Shown here: piece by piece, positions 21,585-33,700 of the stretch
Layout: every line of letters starts with the position of its first letter
How positions within the stretch are numbered: position 1 is the stretch's first letter
Source: Takakia lepidozioides
Taxonomy: Eukaryota; Streptophyta; Takakiopsida; Takakiales; Takakiaceae
Reading direction: 5' to 3'
Assembly: GCA_030704615.1 (NCBI GenBank)
Contig: CM060732.1
Span: forward strand, 63,655,053-63,719,052
DNA: 64,000 nucleotides
Translations under genes and position numbers: made by a program
Notes under the pieces: model-generated
Told to the model about the DNA's origin: nothing
Databases searched by the model: none
The model's input: the letters and a program-made list of their open reading frames with translations, nothing else

Positions 21585-24500
21585 TTATTCGGGGATCATA
21601 TTCTCACTGTCCACTTCTCCCTCAGCCTCCATCTTTGGTTTGGTGGGGCCAGACCCTGGAGCTTGCTTTTTCTTGATGCCACTCACAATATCGTCGATTC
21701 TAAGAAGCATGCAGGCTGCCTCTATTGCTGTCTTGAATGTCTGTAGCTTGACTCCATATGAGTCCCACACCTGCTCAGGCGATATTATTGAAGTAAGCTT
21801 TCAACTTCAGGACACTTCACAACTTTATGCATCACTGTACCTCATACATGGACAAAGTTAGTACAGAGGAACCAAAACTGGTTTTCATTTGCAAAGCAAT
21901 AACAGAAGCAAAATAATGTGATCAGACTTCCCTCACGTGGCAGCTGGAACCTCAAACAATTGAGTGAAGACGAGGAACTTGACGTAAACATGACAAAAGC
22001 AAAAATCCAGATCCAGAGTGTAAAAGGCAAAGGGATTATGGAGTAACATACTGCAAGCTCTTTCATGTCAGTGAGAACTCCTGTGTTGCCATTAATCCCC
22101 ACATAAGCATTCTCTCCATTTGCATGCTGCGATAGAAGTCCGTAACCCTCAATACATCAGTTACCAAGAGACAAGATCCCCAATTAGAAGGCTAGACATT
22201 GAGTATCTTCCTTCTCTCTTAGTTCTGTGTAGTGGCAAATACACTAAAGCTTTGAGCAGTAATGCACCTTATGGACTAGCCAGGGAGCTGCAACTGGAAC
22301 TCGTTTTTATCTACTCCTTGACCTCGATAAGGTTTATGACAGCTTGTCCTTATTTCCTCTTTGATAACTGATTGTCAGCAAACCTGGCAGAGCTTAGAAT
22401 GGTCTGAAGATATTGAACCTTTTCTTTCTAATGGAAGAGCTTAAGAGTTCAAGCAGAAAAGAGGCATTGTAGGCTTCAGTAATATCACAGGATGGTTTGG
22501 CTTCCCATCACAACAGTCCTATGGTTATTTCAAACCTCCACTAAAGATATATTTTGCAAGGTTGACGACCAGGAAGCTAGGTCTGCTGGAGAAATAATAG
22601 TTTTACATCTTGTCTGTTGCACATGTGATGATAACTGCTCCTTGTGTCTATTTACTGCCAGTCTGTTGGTTGCTCCAGAAAAATCGATTCAACGATCATC
22701 AAGGTAAATTGCAAAGGGGTAAACCTGCGCTTGAAGGGCAGTCATGGTGCGGATGACATTCACACCACAGTTCTGAGCGAGTGTCCGTGGGATGACTTCC
22801 AATGCTTGCACCACCGCACGATATGGCCACTGCCATCAATTCAAAGTGACATCAGAGCAGATCCTTTTCATTTGCTTCAGTGTCCCACAACATCCTTGTC
22901 AACATGAAACAAAGCTGGAGAAAGACAAACAGTTCACTGCAGCAAATAGAAAGTTTCTGTAATATTACTATAGGCAAACCCTTGGGGTCTTCCCCACACT
23001 AGAAGATGTTCACTAGCACAAAAAGTGCATCATCTACCTGATACTACCTTGCCAAGCAAAGTAAGCAAATATCTCTGTTTGAGCCTATAAAACTTAACCC
23101 ACATTTGAAAGATAACGAAAGATGTAATGAGCAAGCCAAGATCCAAGGTAAAGCACTTCTACAAAGATGGAACAAAAGGCACAAAAAAAGGAAACATTGG
23201 AGAATAGAAAAATGTTCAAGTAAATTCAACAGAAGAGGAAACAACATAAAGAGGAGGAGAATAAACAAGAAAGTTGTCCAAGAACTAAGAGCGTCACTAC
23301 AAGCCCAAGCAACCACATCTTGGATAACAGTGACCAGCTGTTATGACTCCACACTGCCATCATCAGTTCCCAACAGAGAGCAGTAAACAGCTTAAAGAAG
23401 ATCTCTCAGGATAATGCTGTCAAAGACCTGCAAGAAAAGTCAACTTTCTGACTGCCAATATCCTTGACATCCAACAGAGGCACAACGTCAACAATACCTG
23501 CTCAACACCTTCGATTGAGGAGCTCTTTTGCTTCAAGAGAGCTCCCACGGCCATTTCTGCTGCACCACCACCTGGAACCAATTTTGCATCTTTGATAACA
23601 TTCCGTGAAACGCCCATTGCATCCTGGATTCAATCCCACCATATCAACTGATTTTCATCTGTCCCCGAAGTCTGATTCACATTGAGAAGGCTATCGGATG
23701 AAAATTCTGGCCGGGGAAGTTCACCAGGGGAAGTTTGAGGAGAGGGAAGCAGACATCAAAGACACTCCACAACTACCCTCAATGATGCAGTGTGAAGCAA
23801 ATCAGTACTACTTGAGAAATATTGGCGAAATTAATAGCAAAACCTGGGATTTCAAACACGAATAGTAGGGACTGATGAGACAACCGACCTGCAAGTTACG
23901 CTCGACCTCATTCAAGAGGTCCTTGCTAGCACCACGTAAAAGCACCGTGCAAGCCTTGGGATCCTCACATTCAATCAAAAAAGTGAAGTACTCATCCCCT
24001 ATTTTTTTAACTTCAAACAAGCCAGCTCCTGTTCCAATGTCACTCTCCTGAAGCTCCTCGGGCCTGTTCACAATCGTAGCTCCACATGCACGGGCAATTC
24101 GATTATTGTCTGTCTTCCGCAATCTACGTATTGCACTGATGCCTGCCTTGCTTAGATAGTGGGCAGCCAAGTCGCTTAGTCCCTTTTCAGTGATCACCAA
24201 GTCAGGCTTGAAGCTGATAATATTATTGCACAGCTGCTCAATGTATTCCTCCTCCATCCGTAACAAGGTAGCCCTGCGCCCATCTGTCCATTGTCAAAGA
24301 GTTGCACAAGTTGGCCTCCTGTTTGGCATAACCTTAAGTTTGCAGTAGGTAACTTAGCAAGATTAACATATTGAAGTTGCAACTTGTGGTTTTGCCTACC
24401 TCTTACAGATTTCAACAGATAGGCCAGTGGATATCATACTCTGCCACACATTAGAAGATTCTGGTTAACCAGAACCAGTCAGAAGGGAGCTCCAGACGAC

Positions 24501-27500
24501 CATGGTCTATGCCATAGTCTTTTATCTTCCAGCCCTGATCCTAGGCACAGGAGAGCGCCTGGAGGGCTCTGTCAATGTTGTCTAGGGAGCTATCTTCTCA
24601 TCTCCTCCAGTGTATACAGAATTACCTGCAGACTTCAGTCTGGTGAACTGAATCTATTTAGAACTCTCAGCACAGACATGAAAGTCAGGCAAGAGTTTCC
24701 CTTTAGAATAGGGTACCCTTACCAGTCATCTTCTTTCATAAGCTCAGCATTTGTCATATTCTCGCCCTTCTTGTACTCCAATGGTGAATCCAGTAAAATG
24801 ATACGGGGGTTTACTATGCGCCGTTGCATTTTTCCAGGGGACACCACGTCTTTGTTAAACATGACCCCCTTCAGCACTTTGGAATCCTCCAGTGTCCCGC
24901 CTGGAAGCTTCTCCACCTTGATATATTTCTTAATGTCTACCTCTCGCAGTCCATTTCCTGCATCAACTGATATTGTGGAGACTGCATCAATGGCAAGGTC
25001 CTGCATCCAATCAGTCCAGAAACTTAGTTGTACTATTGAATAAAATGCACCTGGCCTTTTGGCCACAACGTTCTAATAGGAAAATAGCTGCGTGCAAGAA
25101 ACTTTACTGTTGAATGGCACTTTGGGCGCACTCTGCGTCTACAAGCAAATCTCTCTCTAGTCAAGATGAACACTTACAATCTGAGCAGAAACTTACAGCA
25201 ATGAGTGTACCGAACCGGCTTGTAAATTTCGTGCCAATGCAACTCCTCACAATATTTAGCAGCATCTGGCCTGCCCCAAAATGCAAAACCATCTGTCAAA
25301 TTGACTAACCCTCTTCACCTCTCTATCACGCCCTCTGCGATGTTCTAACTACCTCTGTGCATGTGTGTGCTGCACTGTCTCTACTTTTCGGTCTCGCTTG
25401 GATGTTTGATGGCTCTAATTAAAGCCCGCACACTGCAAAGACATAAGATGTGAGAACCCTTGAAGATGGCCCAACTCCGAGCCCACCTAACAAGTAAGCA
25501 TACAGTACAAAATCTTTTCGCTTCACATAGGGAATCCCTTGCAGCAGATTTCAACCAATGACAAACACAAACACATAGACTACTTACGGTCATTGACATT
25601 GATTGGAAATGCAATTTCATCCAATGCCACAATCGCATCCTCCAGAGCCTTTGTGTAGGCTGCAAGAAACAAAATGGTCAGCTCAAGGAAGCTTTTCACA
25701 TCTCTCAGTTTGCTGACAAGCAGACAAAAACGCCATGTAAACAACAAATCAAACTGGAAACTGGATGGTTTGTTTGAACCCTAATAGATAACAGGCTTGA
25801 GTGACAAGTACTACTACATCCACATACACCTCTCAGTAACTCCCTATCCAGCCTCATTTCCTTATAGCCAATGGAGGAGACATCGTCACTCAACTGCTAA
25901 ACCCTACTATCAAAATTTCCTACAACTGCAGTATGCATGCCAAAGGACAGAGAGAGGTAACATACCTCGACATATAACAGTTGGATGGAAACCTTGATCA
26001 AGGAAGTTTTCCGCAACATAGAGCAGTTCACCCGCTGCACAGGTTAAACACATGTTACTAGTCTTGTCCATAAGCACCTCGTGCAGAGAAAACCTTGCAC
26101 TTGAGCCTACTGCTCCCAAAACAAGCCTGAATAGAGCTTCCCACCAAGACAATTGAAAGGTAAATGGGTCGCTCTTGCTGAGAAAACTTGCATAGTTGAA
26201 ACCAAAACTCCATCGAGGCTTAGAACCTGACCAAGGATTATAACTGAAGTTGTTCCATCTCCAACCTCCTCATCCTGTGTGCGGCTGAGCTCAATCATTG
26301 ACTGCAGCACATCCCCACACACCCTAACACTCAGCCATGTATTCACAAAGGAAAAATCCATCGTCAAACAGTTTGAGGAAGCCCTATACACAGATACAGA
26401 CATCTACACAGCATGATTTAGTTAACAGCATTTTAAAGTGCAATCAGAAGAGAAACCTTTGCTGCAGGATGCGCCACATCAAGCTCTCTGAGGATTGCAT
26501 TCCCGTCATTTGTTAACACTATCCCTGTGAAAAAAGAAGCACACAAGGTCGTCACACAATCTTACTCCAATGATTATGTGAACCTGTAAAGTGGACACAG
26601 TCACATGTTAAGTACAAAGACAAAAGGAGAGAGTCACACTATCTGCCCTCATCCCACAGGAGCCCAGAGAGCTTGACCCAGTCATATCGGCATCAATCCT
26701 GCTATTAAAAACGAAAAAGGAAGATAAATAAGTAGTATCACGAGAAGTGGTCAAGCTGCAGGCGTGAATTCAGTACCTCCACTAGCATCGAGAAGCATCT
26801 TCAGCATGGATCTGGGACCCAGAGTAGTTCGAACGATGTCTGCAACAGCCTGCATGCATTGAGCTGAGCCACTTTGCCGCTTTCCAATCAAGTCTACTTC
26901 GACCCGAACGGGATTCCGCATAGGCCCCATGAATAGGGAAAGATCACAACGTTTGGATCCGTGATGATATGATTAACACGAGAGAGAGAGAGAGAGGGAG
27001 AGAGAGAGAGGGTGTGTGTGTGTGTAATGTATGTTACATAGCAAGGAGTAGTGGCCAGCTCCCACCCTCTCTTTAACATTGCTGCCACGGGAGGGGATGC
27101 CCCACCGTCAGCACTATGTCCCAGACCAAGGGTTGTGGAGTACGAAAGCTAAGTAGGAACATACGAGATCAGCGCCACAGGCAAGGGAGCTCACGTCCAA
27201 ACTTATCAATACAAAGGTCTGTACCAAATTGACCGTAAAGACGACTCCAGAATGATTACAATGTGATGAAATGAAGGGAGAGAAAAGCCACTAACCTTGG
27301 ATGCCTGGATGTTGGCATAATGGACTCTATTTCCTGTCTCCCTCTTTGTCGCATCGTCTGTTTCAAAAATACACAAAAATACAGATCATGTAACGAACCA
27401 CATTACCAACAGAGAGCTACAAAAAACTCAATTTCCAGCTACTGTCTCACAAATCATCCCATGAATGATCCTAGTGCGCTTCAAACACTGCAAGATGCGA

Positions 27501-27535
27501 TGGCTCGTACTCAGAACCAGGACCGGCGCCTGCAT
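21585..27535 (-). CDS. CCT3: T-complex chaperonin subunit gamma, complete 14-exon gene
   Basis: One of eight subunits of the cytosolic chaperonin CCT/TRiC, which folds actin and tubulin. Exons 5' to 3': 27511-27535, 27296-27357, 26777-26849, 26457-26524, 26232-26301, 25966-26034, 25588-25659, 25197-25270, 24723-25000, 23889-24273, 23498-23623, 22725-22829, 22052-22126, 21585-21770. All junctions are GT-AG and phases agree; 1668 nt give 555 residues, normal for the family. It starts MQAPVLVLN. Visible motifs: RTTLGPRSM (~36-44), NDGNAIL (59-65), GDGTTS ATP-site loop (90-95), KTDNNRIARACGA in the apical domain, NLQDA with the expected catalytic Asp at 393, LVPGGGAAE (407-415), RIDDIVSGIKKK near the C-terminus. 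No stop or frame break; likely functional. Gamma identity rests on residue pattern across the whole length. Confidence 0.97.
26998..27024. repeat. (GA)n/(GT)n microsatellite in CCT3 intron 2
   Basis: agagagagagag followed by ggtgtgtgtgtgtg, within a longer GA-rich tract starting near 26980. Confidence 0.8.
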
Positions 27536-27772
27536 GATGCCGAAATCAGGCGAAATCTCCCACTCGCAATTTTAAGCCAGAAATCCTTCTCTGTCTACCT
27601 GAAATCTCTGGTTTTCTGGAGATCTAGCTCAGCCTTCTTTCTTTCTTCTCTCTGTTGTGTTCTGAGATTAGGGTTGAAGGTGGCTTCCCGCCTTGCGAGC
27701 ACCGGGGCGGCCCATACCCGGTTTCTATTACGGCGACCCGACCCATTTTGGATGATCTGCATCCTGTACTTT

Positions 27773-28126
27773 CGTTAATCGTTACGAGCTGTAGATGACT
27801 GACAACTCTATCCACTGAGTCATCCATCGGGAAAAAGCCCTAGAACTTTGGATGAACATGGAGATGATGTTTTGTGGATGGAGTACTCACCAAGGACCTG
27901 GGGTGGATGAATGAATATAGTGGATGAACGAATGACACTTCTGTAATCTCGTTAATCGTTACGACCTGTAGATGACTGACAACTCTATCGACTGAGTCAT
28001 CCATCGGGAAAAAGCCCTAGAAATTTGGATGAACATGGAGATGATGTTTTGTGGATGGAGTACTCACCAAGGACCTGGGGTGGATGAATGAATATAGTGA
28101 ATGAACGAATGACACTACTGTAAGAG
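27773..28126. repeat. 177-bp tandem duplication upstream of CCT3
   Basis: Two nearly identical copies, 27773-27949 and 27950-28126, starting cgttaatcgttacga. Differences are few (gagctg/gacctg, acttt/aattt). The first copy starts about 240 bp upstream of the CCT3 ATG, so it may lie in the promoter. The near identity implies a recent event. Confidence 0.9.
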
Positions 28127-29085
28127 AGCAGGGCAGCTATGGCGACGGAGGTCCTTGTGATGACAATGCCCTCACAGCCAAAGGAGCTCCTTCTCTGTGT
28201 TGCAATTTGACACTGATTTCATTGAAGTGTCTGAGCTTGCTTTGGCTGGATCCCATGAATGATATTGGAGGCTTTTTTCATGAGGAGAATTGAAGGTGCA
28301 GATCATAGGTGGTCCTGCGCAGGACTCGGAGCCTTGGGAGTTGTTGGCACAGTTTTCCAGGACTCGTGGACCTCTTTCTGTCCCCGTATGTCACTCTGAC
28401 ACTCCTCCCCCTTCTGTACGCAATTGTGTTTCCAGCTAGAGAGGTCAGTTCAACCGAGGGTACAGCGAATCTCTAAAATTGAATACTGGTTGTGCATTTG
28501 ACAACTTGGCAACAGCTGAATCAAGGTGTTGAAGAAGGGCCGAGGGAGAGATGTGGAAGGGATTGGGGACGAGAGGATGGATGCTGGAGACTTCTGCATC
28601 ACAGATTTTCCAATCCGGGGACGAATCTATGTGGCAGGAATGTGGATGTTTGCATCCGCCTCATCGCCACACAGTATGGCGTGTGCAGAGAGTCTCATTG
28701 TATAGATGGAATTGCATTATAATTGCAATCACTAATCTTTATGTTGCATAAGCAGGTAATAGTTCGCTGTGGTTAGGCTCGTAGAGGCTGAGCCCTGAGA
28801 GAATTTAACGCATCCTTGCACGTTCATCGGGGTAATCTGCCTCGGTAAATAGTTTGTGATTTTCTCTACCGTGTATATAATTGCGGTGGATTAGATTACA
28901 GGGGGAGCTATGTGTACTGATGAAGTAGTAACTATCACATTAATGTCATTCACTGAAATATGATGCATTAGTAGCGCAGTGAATGAAAATCTCCGAAAGT
29001 TTGATGCTTCATCTGGCCTAAATTGATGTTAGACCCTTGGATTGGTTAGAGATCTGTGTTGTGGAGCTTACTCACTCCAGTAGTG
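28127..29085. other. No gene supported
   Basis: An ATG at 28139 opens a short reading frame (about 26 codons) that could be a lost first exon, but no splice partner was found. Confidence 0.4.
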
Positions 29086-29089
29086 AGTC

Positions 29090-30207
29090 TTACCTTTGAT
29101 AAACAATTGATTCAGGCTTTCCACAAGCTTCAATCTGCTGTGTGTGAGCTGCCCAGAAATAGACCCCAAAGGTCAGGGCTTTAGGCTCAGCCTCAAGATT
29201 TTGGAAGTTGGTGAACAGAGGTGCAGGGACTATGTTCTTGATGGTCCTGAAGAGGATTGCTCTCTGATGAGAATAGCCCGGACGTCGTATGAGAAAATGG
29301 TGGGACTTAACTCTGATATGAAACAATCTATTTGGGCTTTCCAGATTTCCTCTAGAAAGCCCTTTATACAAGTATCAATCTGCTGTGTATGATCTGCTCA
29401 ACCTTTAGACCCTAACAGGGCCAGGGCTTTAGGCTCAGCCTCAAGATTTGAAACTTGGTGAACATAGGTGGAGGAACATAGTCTTGCTGTTCCTGAAGAG
29501 GAGGTCGCTCTCTGATGAGTATACCCAGAAAATTAGAATCTGGATATGGTAGAGAGAGAGAATGTACTTTAAAGACTTTGTTTGGCGGAGCCTTGTGGCC
29601 ATAGACCCCGAGCCCAGTTTGGACGGGAACAGAGCGAGTAGGCACTACCTTTGTGAGGGGCTCACTCCAGTAGTGTGACTTACCTTGATATCCTCTAGGA
29701 AGCCCTTCACACAAGCATCACTCTGCTGTGTGTGAGCAGCCCAAAGATTAGACCCCAACAGGGCCAGGGCTTTAGATTGTACTCATAAGACGTTGTTTGC
29801 CGTAGCCTTGTGGCCATTGACCCCGCGCCCAGTTTGAGTGGGAACAAAAGGGACAGAACCTACCTCTGTCAGGGGCTGACGTTGGTAGTAAGACTTACCT
29901 TCATATATAGAATTAATCCGGGTTTCCAGATATCCTCTAGAAATCCCTTCACACAAGCATCAATCTGCTGTGTGTGATTTGCCCAAAAACTAGGCCTCAG
30001 AAGGGCCTGGGCTTTTGGCTCAGCCTCGAGACTTTCAAAGTTGGTAAACAGGGGTACAGGGACAATTCCCTTGATAGATTTGAAGAGAGCGTCTCTTTGG
30101 TGAGAGAACCCCGGACAGTGTATCAGAAAATGAATACTGTCTTCAGATTGCCCACACAACGGGCAATTGCACTCTCCCTTTCCTCTCCGCTTCTGTTTGC
30201 TGTTCAA
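29090..30207 (-). pseudogene. Three degenerate copies of a LINE-like C-terminal module
   Basis: Copies at 29869-30207, 29412-29714 and 29090-29371. The best copy (29869-30207) encodes CPLCGQSEDSIHFLIHC, a C-x2-C...H-x4-C zinc motif like that at the C-terminus of plant LINE reverse transcriptases (zf-RVT-like), then PVPLFTNFESLEAEPKAQ and WANHTQQIDACVKGFLEDIW. The other two keep HQRAILFRTIKNIVPAPLFT or only PPPMFTKFQ plus the shared downstream sequence. No reverse-transcriptase core is present. A fourth copy lies at 50935-51240 on the other strand. They could alternatively be a host module captured by elements. Confidence 0.6.
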
Positions 30208-30777
30208 AGTTAGGCCAGGGCTTTAGAGAGAGATAGAGAGAAGGGGAGGGGGTTGAGAGCTTTGGGTTAGTCCTGTGCAAAAAGCATGCTCATTTCACAT
30301 TTTGATGGAGGACAATTGTGCAGAATTTAGATCAAGCATGCAACGCGTGTGATTGAGCTCTCCATCTACCTCAGTTCCATCTCAGAAACAGTACATACAG
30401 TCTGTGGCTCTCATGGTCTATTTTTATGTGATTGGAACAGGGGTGACTGCAGATGGAGACTCGGATGAGGCTTAGTAACCCTGGAAGTTATATCATGCTT
30501 CACTAAGCATGGATGAGGAACGCAGTTAGCAATAAATGGGAGCGACGGCCAAGAATTTTGATCGGGCGGAATGTCTGTGGGGTTGTCCTTTGTCTATGAC
30601 ATGCAGCCTGAAGAAGTAACTTGAATGAGTGGTTCTTAACAGGTGTAAGGGACTACTGAATTTAAACCCATTCAAGGTGGAGGATGGGAGAAACTTACAG
30701 AAAGCCTGACAGGTATTGATACCTGATGCCAAGACAGAAAAACCAGGAAGGGAAAAGGGGTGTTGTACGACGCAACC
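30208..30777. promoter_or_regulatory. Region upstream of MIC60, no motif assigned
   Basis: Contains a GA-rich tract (30228-30252). No TATA box or known element could be assigned with confidence. Confidence 0.3.
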
Positions 30778-33700
30778 ATGAGTGCTGCAAGTAGTCTACT
30801 GCGGCAGGGGAAAACCGAGTTGCTGTCATCTCTGATTAAGCATCAACAGTGTCAAATTGATCGATTGTTCCCATCTCATTTAGCAAACAGATACAATTTC
30901 CGGAAGTTTGCGACAAGTGAGGCTCGTTCAAGGAAAACATCACCAGCAATTCTAGCTGAGGTACAGATCTGTGATACTGATGTAAACTTTAGGTTGCATG
31001 AATTTACAAGTTCATGCAGCAGTATGGCAGATCTGTGCTTGTAACTGACATGCCCAGGGAGGTGCTTGTGATATCATCCTTTCATTCATAAGAAACATTT
31101 TTGCATAGTTAGGGTCATGGAAAAGTATCTCAAACAACTTACTTTCTTACACCTTGAACCCTAAACCCCGAGGATAACCTAGCCATTTGTCGTATGTCAA
31201 TTTTTGGTTCCCTATGAGGTCATCTCCTGGCAAGCGGTGAGTTATGGTTGGGGTCGACTGGTATTTGGTCCCTTGAATGGCTGTCAGCGTCAAACTCTAG
31301 CTGGCATCTGACAATCGGGAATTTGATCACATTGTAAGAGTTAATACCTGTAGGGTGCAATCTAATATACTAATCAGCGAGGATGCCTAGTCACGTCCTT
31401 CAGAGTTCTTTGGACTAATTACCTCAACAAATCTACCTACCAGTAGTTTATTTATCGGACTTTCCCACTTGTTCAAACTCGACTCTCATATGCTTGTACT
31501 GTGGGGCATCCAGGCTTGTCGTTCTGTAGTTGGTGCTTCATGCGTTCCAGCAAGTGCCGGGTCCCGGTGTTTCACAACTTCCCCACTTGGCAAGTCACCG
31601 ATGTCCACAGCACCAGACTCCTCTTTTTTTCCAGGTGATTATTTATTTTGCAATTCTTCAGTGTTGGTGAGTCTGCCCCAGTAATTTTATTGAAGGTGTA
31701 CTGAAAGGCCTGAGAAACCCGACCTGGTGCATGTCTGCTCTGTTATCTGTCCACTTTATCTTGCAGAACTCATTTGGAAGATGCCTTCTACGTCTTTGTG
31801 ACAGTTTCTGGCTTTTGGAGCCAGTTAGGTGAATGTTAGTATTCCCCTTTTCTGTCCCTCATACTTGCTTTCTGGATGAGAGAGAATTCAAGCTGTTGTA
31901 AGTGTCTCACCTCTTGTTGTCACTGCTGTTAATTGACGCATGATCTGTAATGGCAGGTAAGGTGATAAAACTTAGCTTTGTGGCATTAACAGCTGCGGCT
32001 GTTTCAGCAGCTGTGTATTGGGCTTTGGAGGAGACAGTATTCAAGGGTTATTCCAGAGAAGTCAAATCCATGCTACCTCCAGAAGGTTGGTTGGGTCCTG
32101 AAAAGATCCAACATCTTCATCAGTCGAAGGAAGGGATGGAGGGGATACCCAAGATGATTGAAAGAAGGCCAGTGGTGGCTGGAGGGGCTGAAAGCATGCA
32201 CCAGGTGACTGACAGAAAGCCAATAGTGGCTACAGACACGACAGGAGGGATGGATAGAAACGAAGAGGTGATTGAGGAGACTGAAAGCAAGTCTCAGGTG
32301 ACTGGAGAGATTGAAAGAGACCGTCAGATTATTGAGGAGACTGAAAGAAGGCCCCTGGTGCTTGCAATCAAAGGCAACACTACAGAAGATAGGACTGTTG
32401 TTGACATCCAAATGACTGAGTCTCCAAAATTGGTAGAATATGATGTACCCTCTAACCTACACGAAGAGGGTGGAGAAACAGCTGACCAAGAGATTGTGAG
32501 TGAAAGAGAGGCCCAGCAACTATGGGGCCAACCAGATGATGAGTTTCCGCAGAAAACTGCAGGGGAACTACCCTCAAGTTACCAGGAGGAGAAAGAAAGA
32601 AATGAAGAAGAAATACCTGAGCAATCAAGAACAGACGAGAATTCTCCAGAAGAGCACCTTGACGAGTTGACTATTAAGGTACTCCACATTCGCATGGAGG
32701 ATGAAGATGAGGAAAATGTGAACATGACAGTGGAGTCTGCATCTTCTGGGGCACATATAATTGACGAACCACAGGTGCATGATTGTTTATTTAGCAGTGA
32801 TAAGTCCGTCATATGGCACAAACCTGTTCTATCTTGCTTTGTTATTACTGATTATTACTCAGACATTTTTGGCTGTGAAACGATCATAAGCCAGGCAGCT
32901 CATTCTCATTTCAAGGAAGCTGTTTGTCTCACCGTGGTTCGTCAGGTGCCGGAGAGGGTCACTGCTGAAGAAGATTATCATGATCCTTTTCCAGAGGATT
33001 TTCTGCCAAATGGTCACGAAGTCCTGAGGCAGGATAAAGGAGAGATGGTGGTTGAGACCATGGGTGATTCTGAAAGACAAGAGGTACAGTCATTGGATCA
33101 AAGCAAATAATGATACTATTGGACTGGGTTTCCCATGTGCAAATAACCTCACTGCCTCATAGGTTTTTGTTTTGTGGTTTTCTCACCATGCAATGCCTTC
33201 GCACTGAGTACGTTCTCCGGACTTGTAATTTTTTGTGTTCTAGTACAAGCCCTTGTACTGAATCAGGCGATTATATACTTTAACATCTCCAATGGACATA
33301 GTAATTTTCTCTTCACTGTAAATTCACTGGACGGTAAAGAAACTTTATCTTATCTTATCTTCCCTTTCTTTCTTTCTTTCTCACCCAAGTAATATTTTCT
33401 CATCGTGTACCTCTTAAATGGCACAGGTAGAGGAATCAAATACAAAGGGACATGATCAGCATGGCCCACAGAAGAATCAAGTCTTAGAAGAAGGAGATGT
33501 TGATTTGGCGGGAGCAACTCATGATGCAGAAATGAGGCAGGCCGAGACTGGTGCCAGGGCGTTTGAAGAAGATCTGAGTAGACTGAAGGTGTGTGGAAGT
33601 TGACTGCTCAGGGAAGTTACTTAATGGGTTTATAAAAGCACAAAGAATGAAAGTTTGATAGCTGTCTGAGAGAATGGTAATGAGGGCCTTACAGAGAGTC

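Noticed and set aside
25381-25665. Minus-strand ORF as a CCT3 exon (GCGGGCTTTAATTAGAGCC region)
   Set aside because: It does not match the family and breaks phase. The exon at 25197-25270 (QMLLNIVRSCIGTKFTSRFG) fits both phase and alignment; only 25588-25659 of this ORF is a true exon.
31950-33110. Single-exon MIC60 start at ATG 31950 and end at TAA 33110
   Set aside because: The ATG belongs to the acceptor atggcag, and the stop is inside intron 4 after the donor at 33084. The spliced model is phase-consistent and extends to the mitofilin domain.
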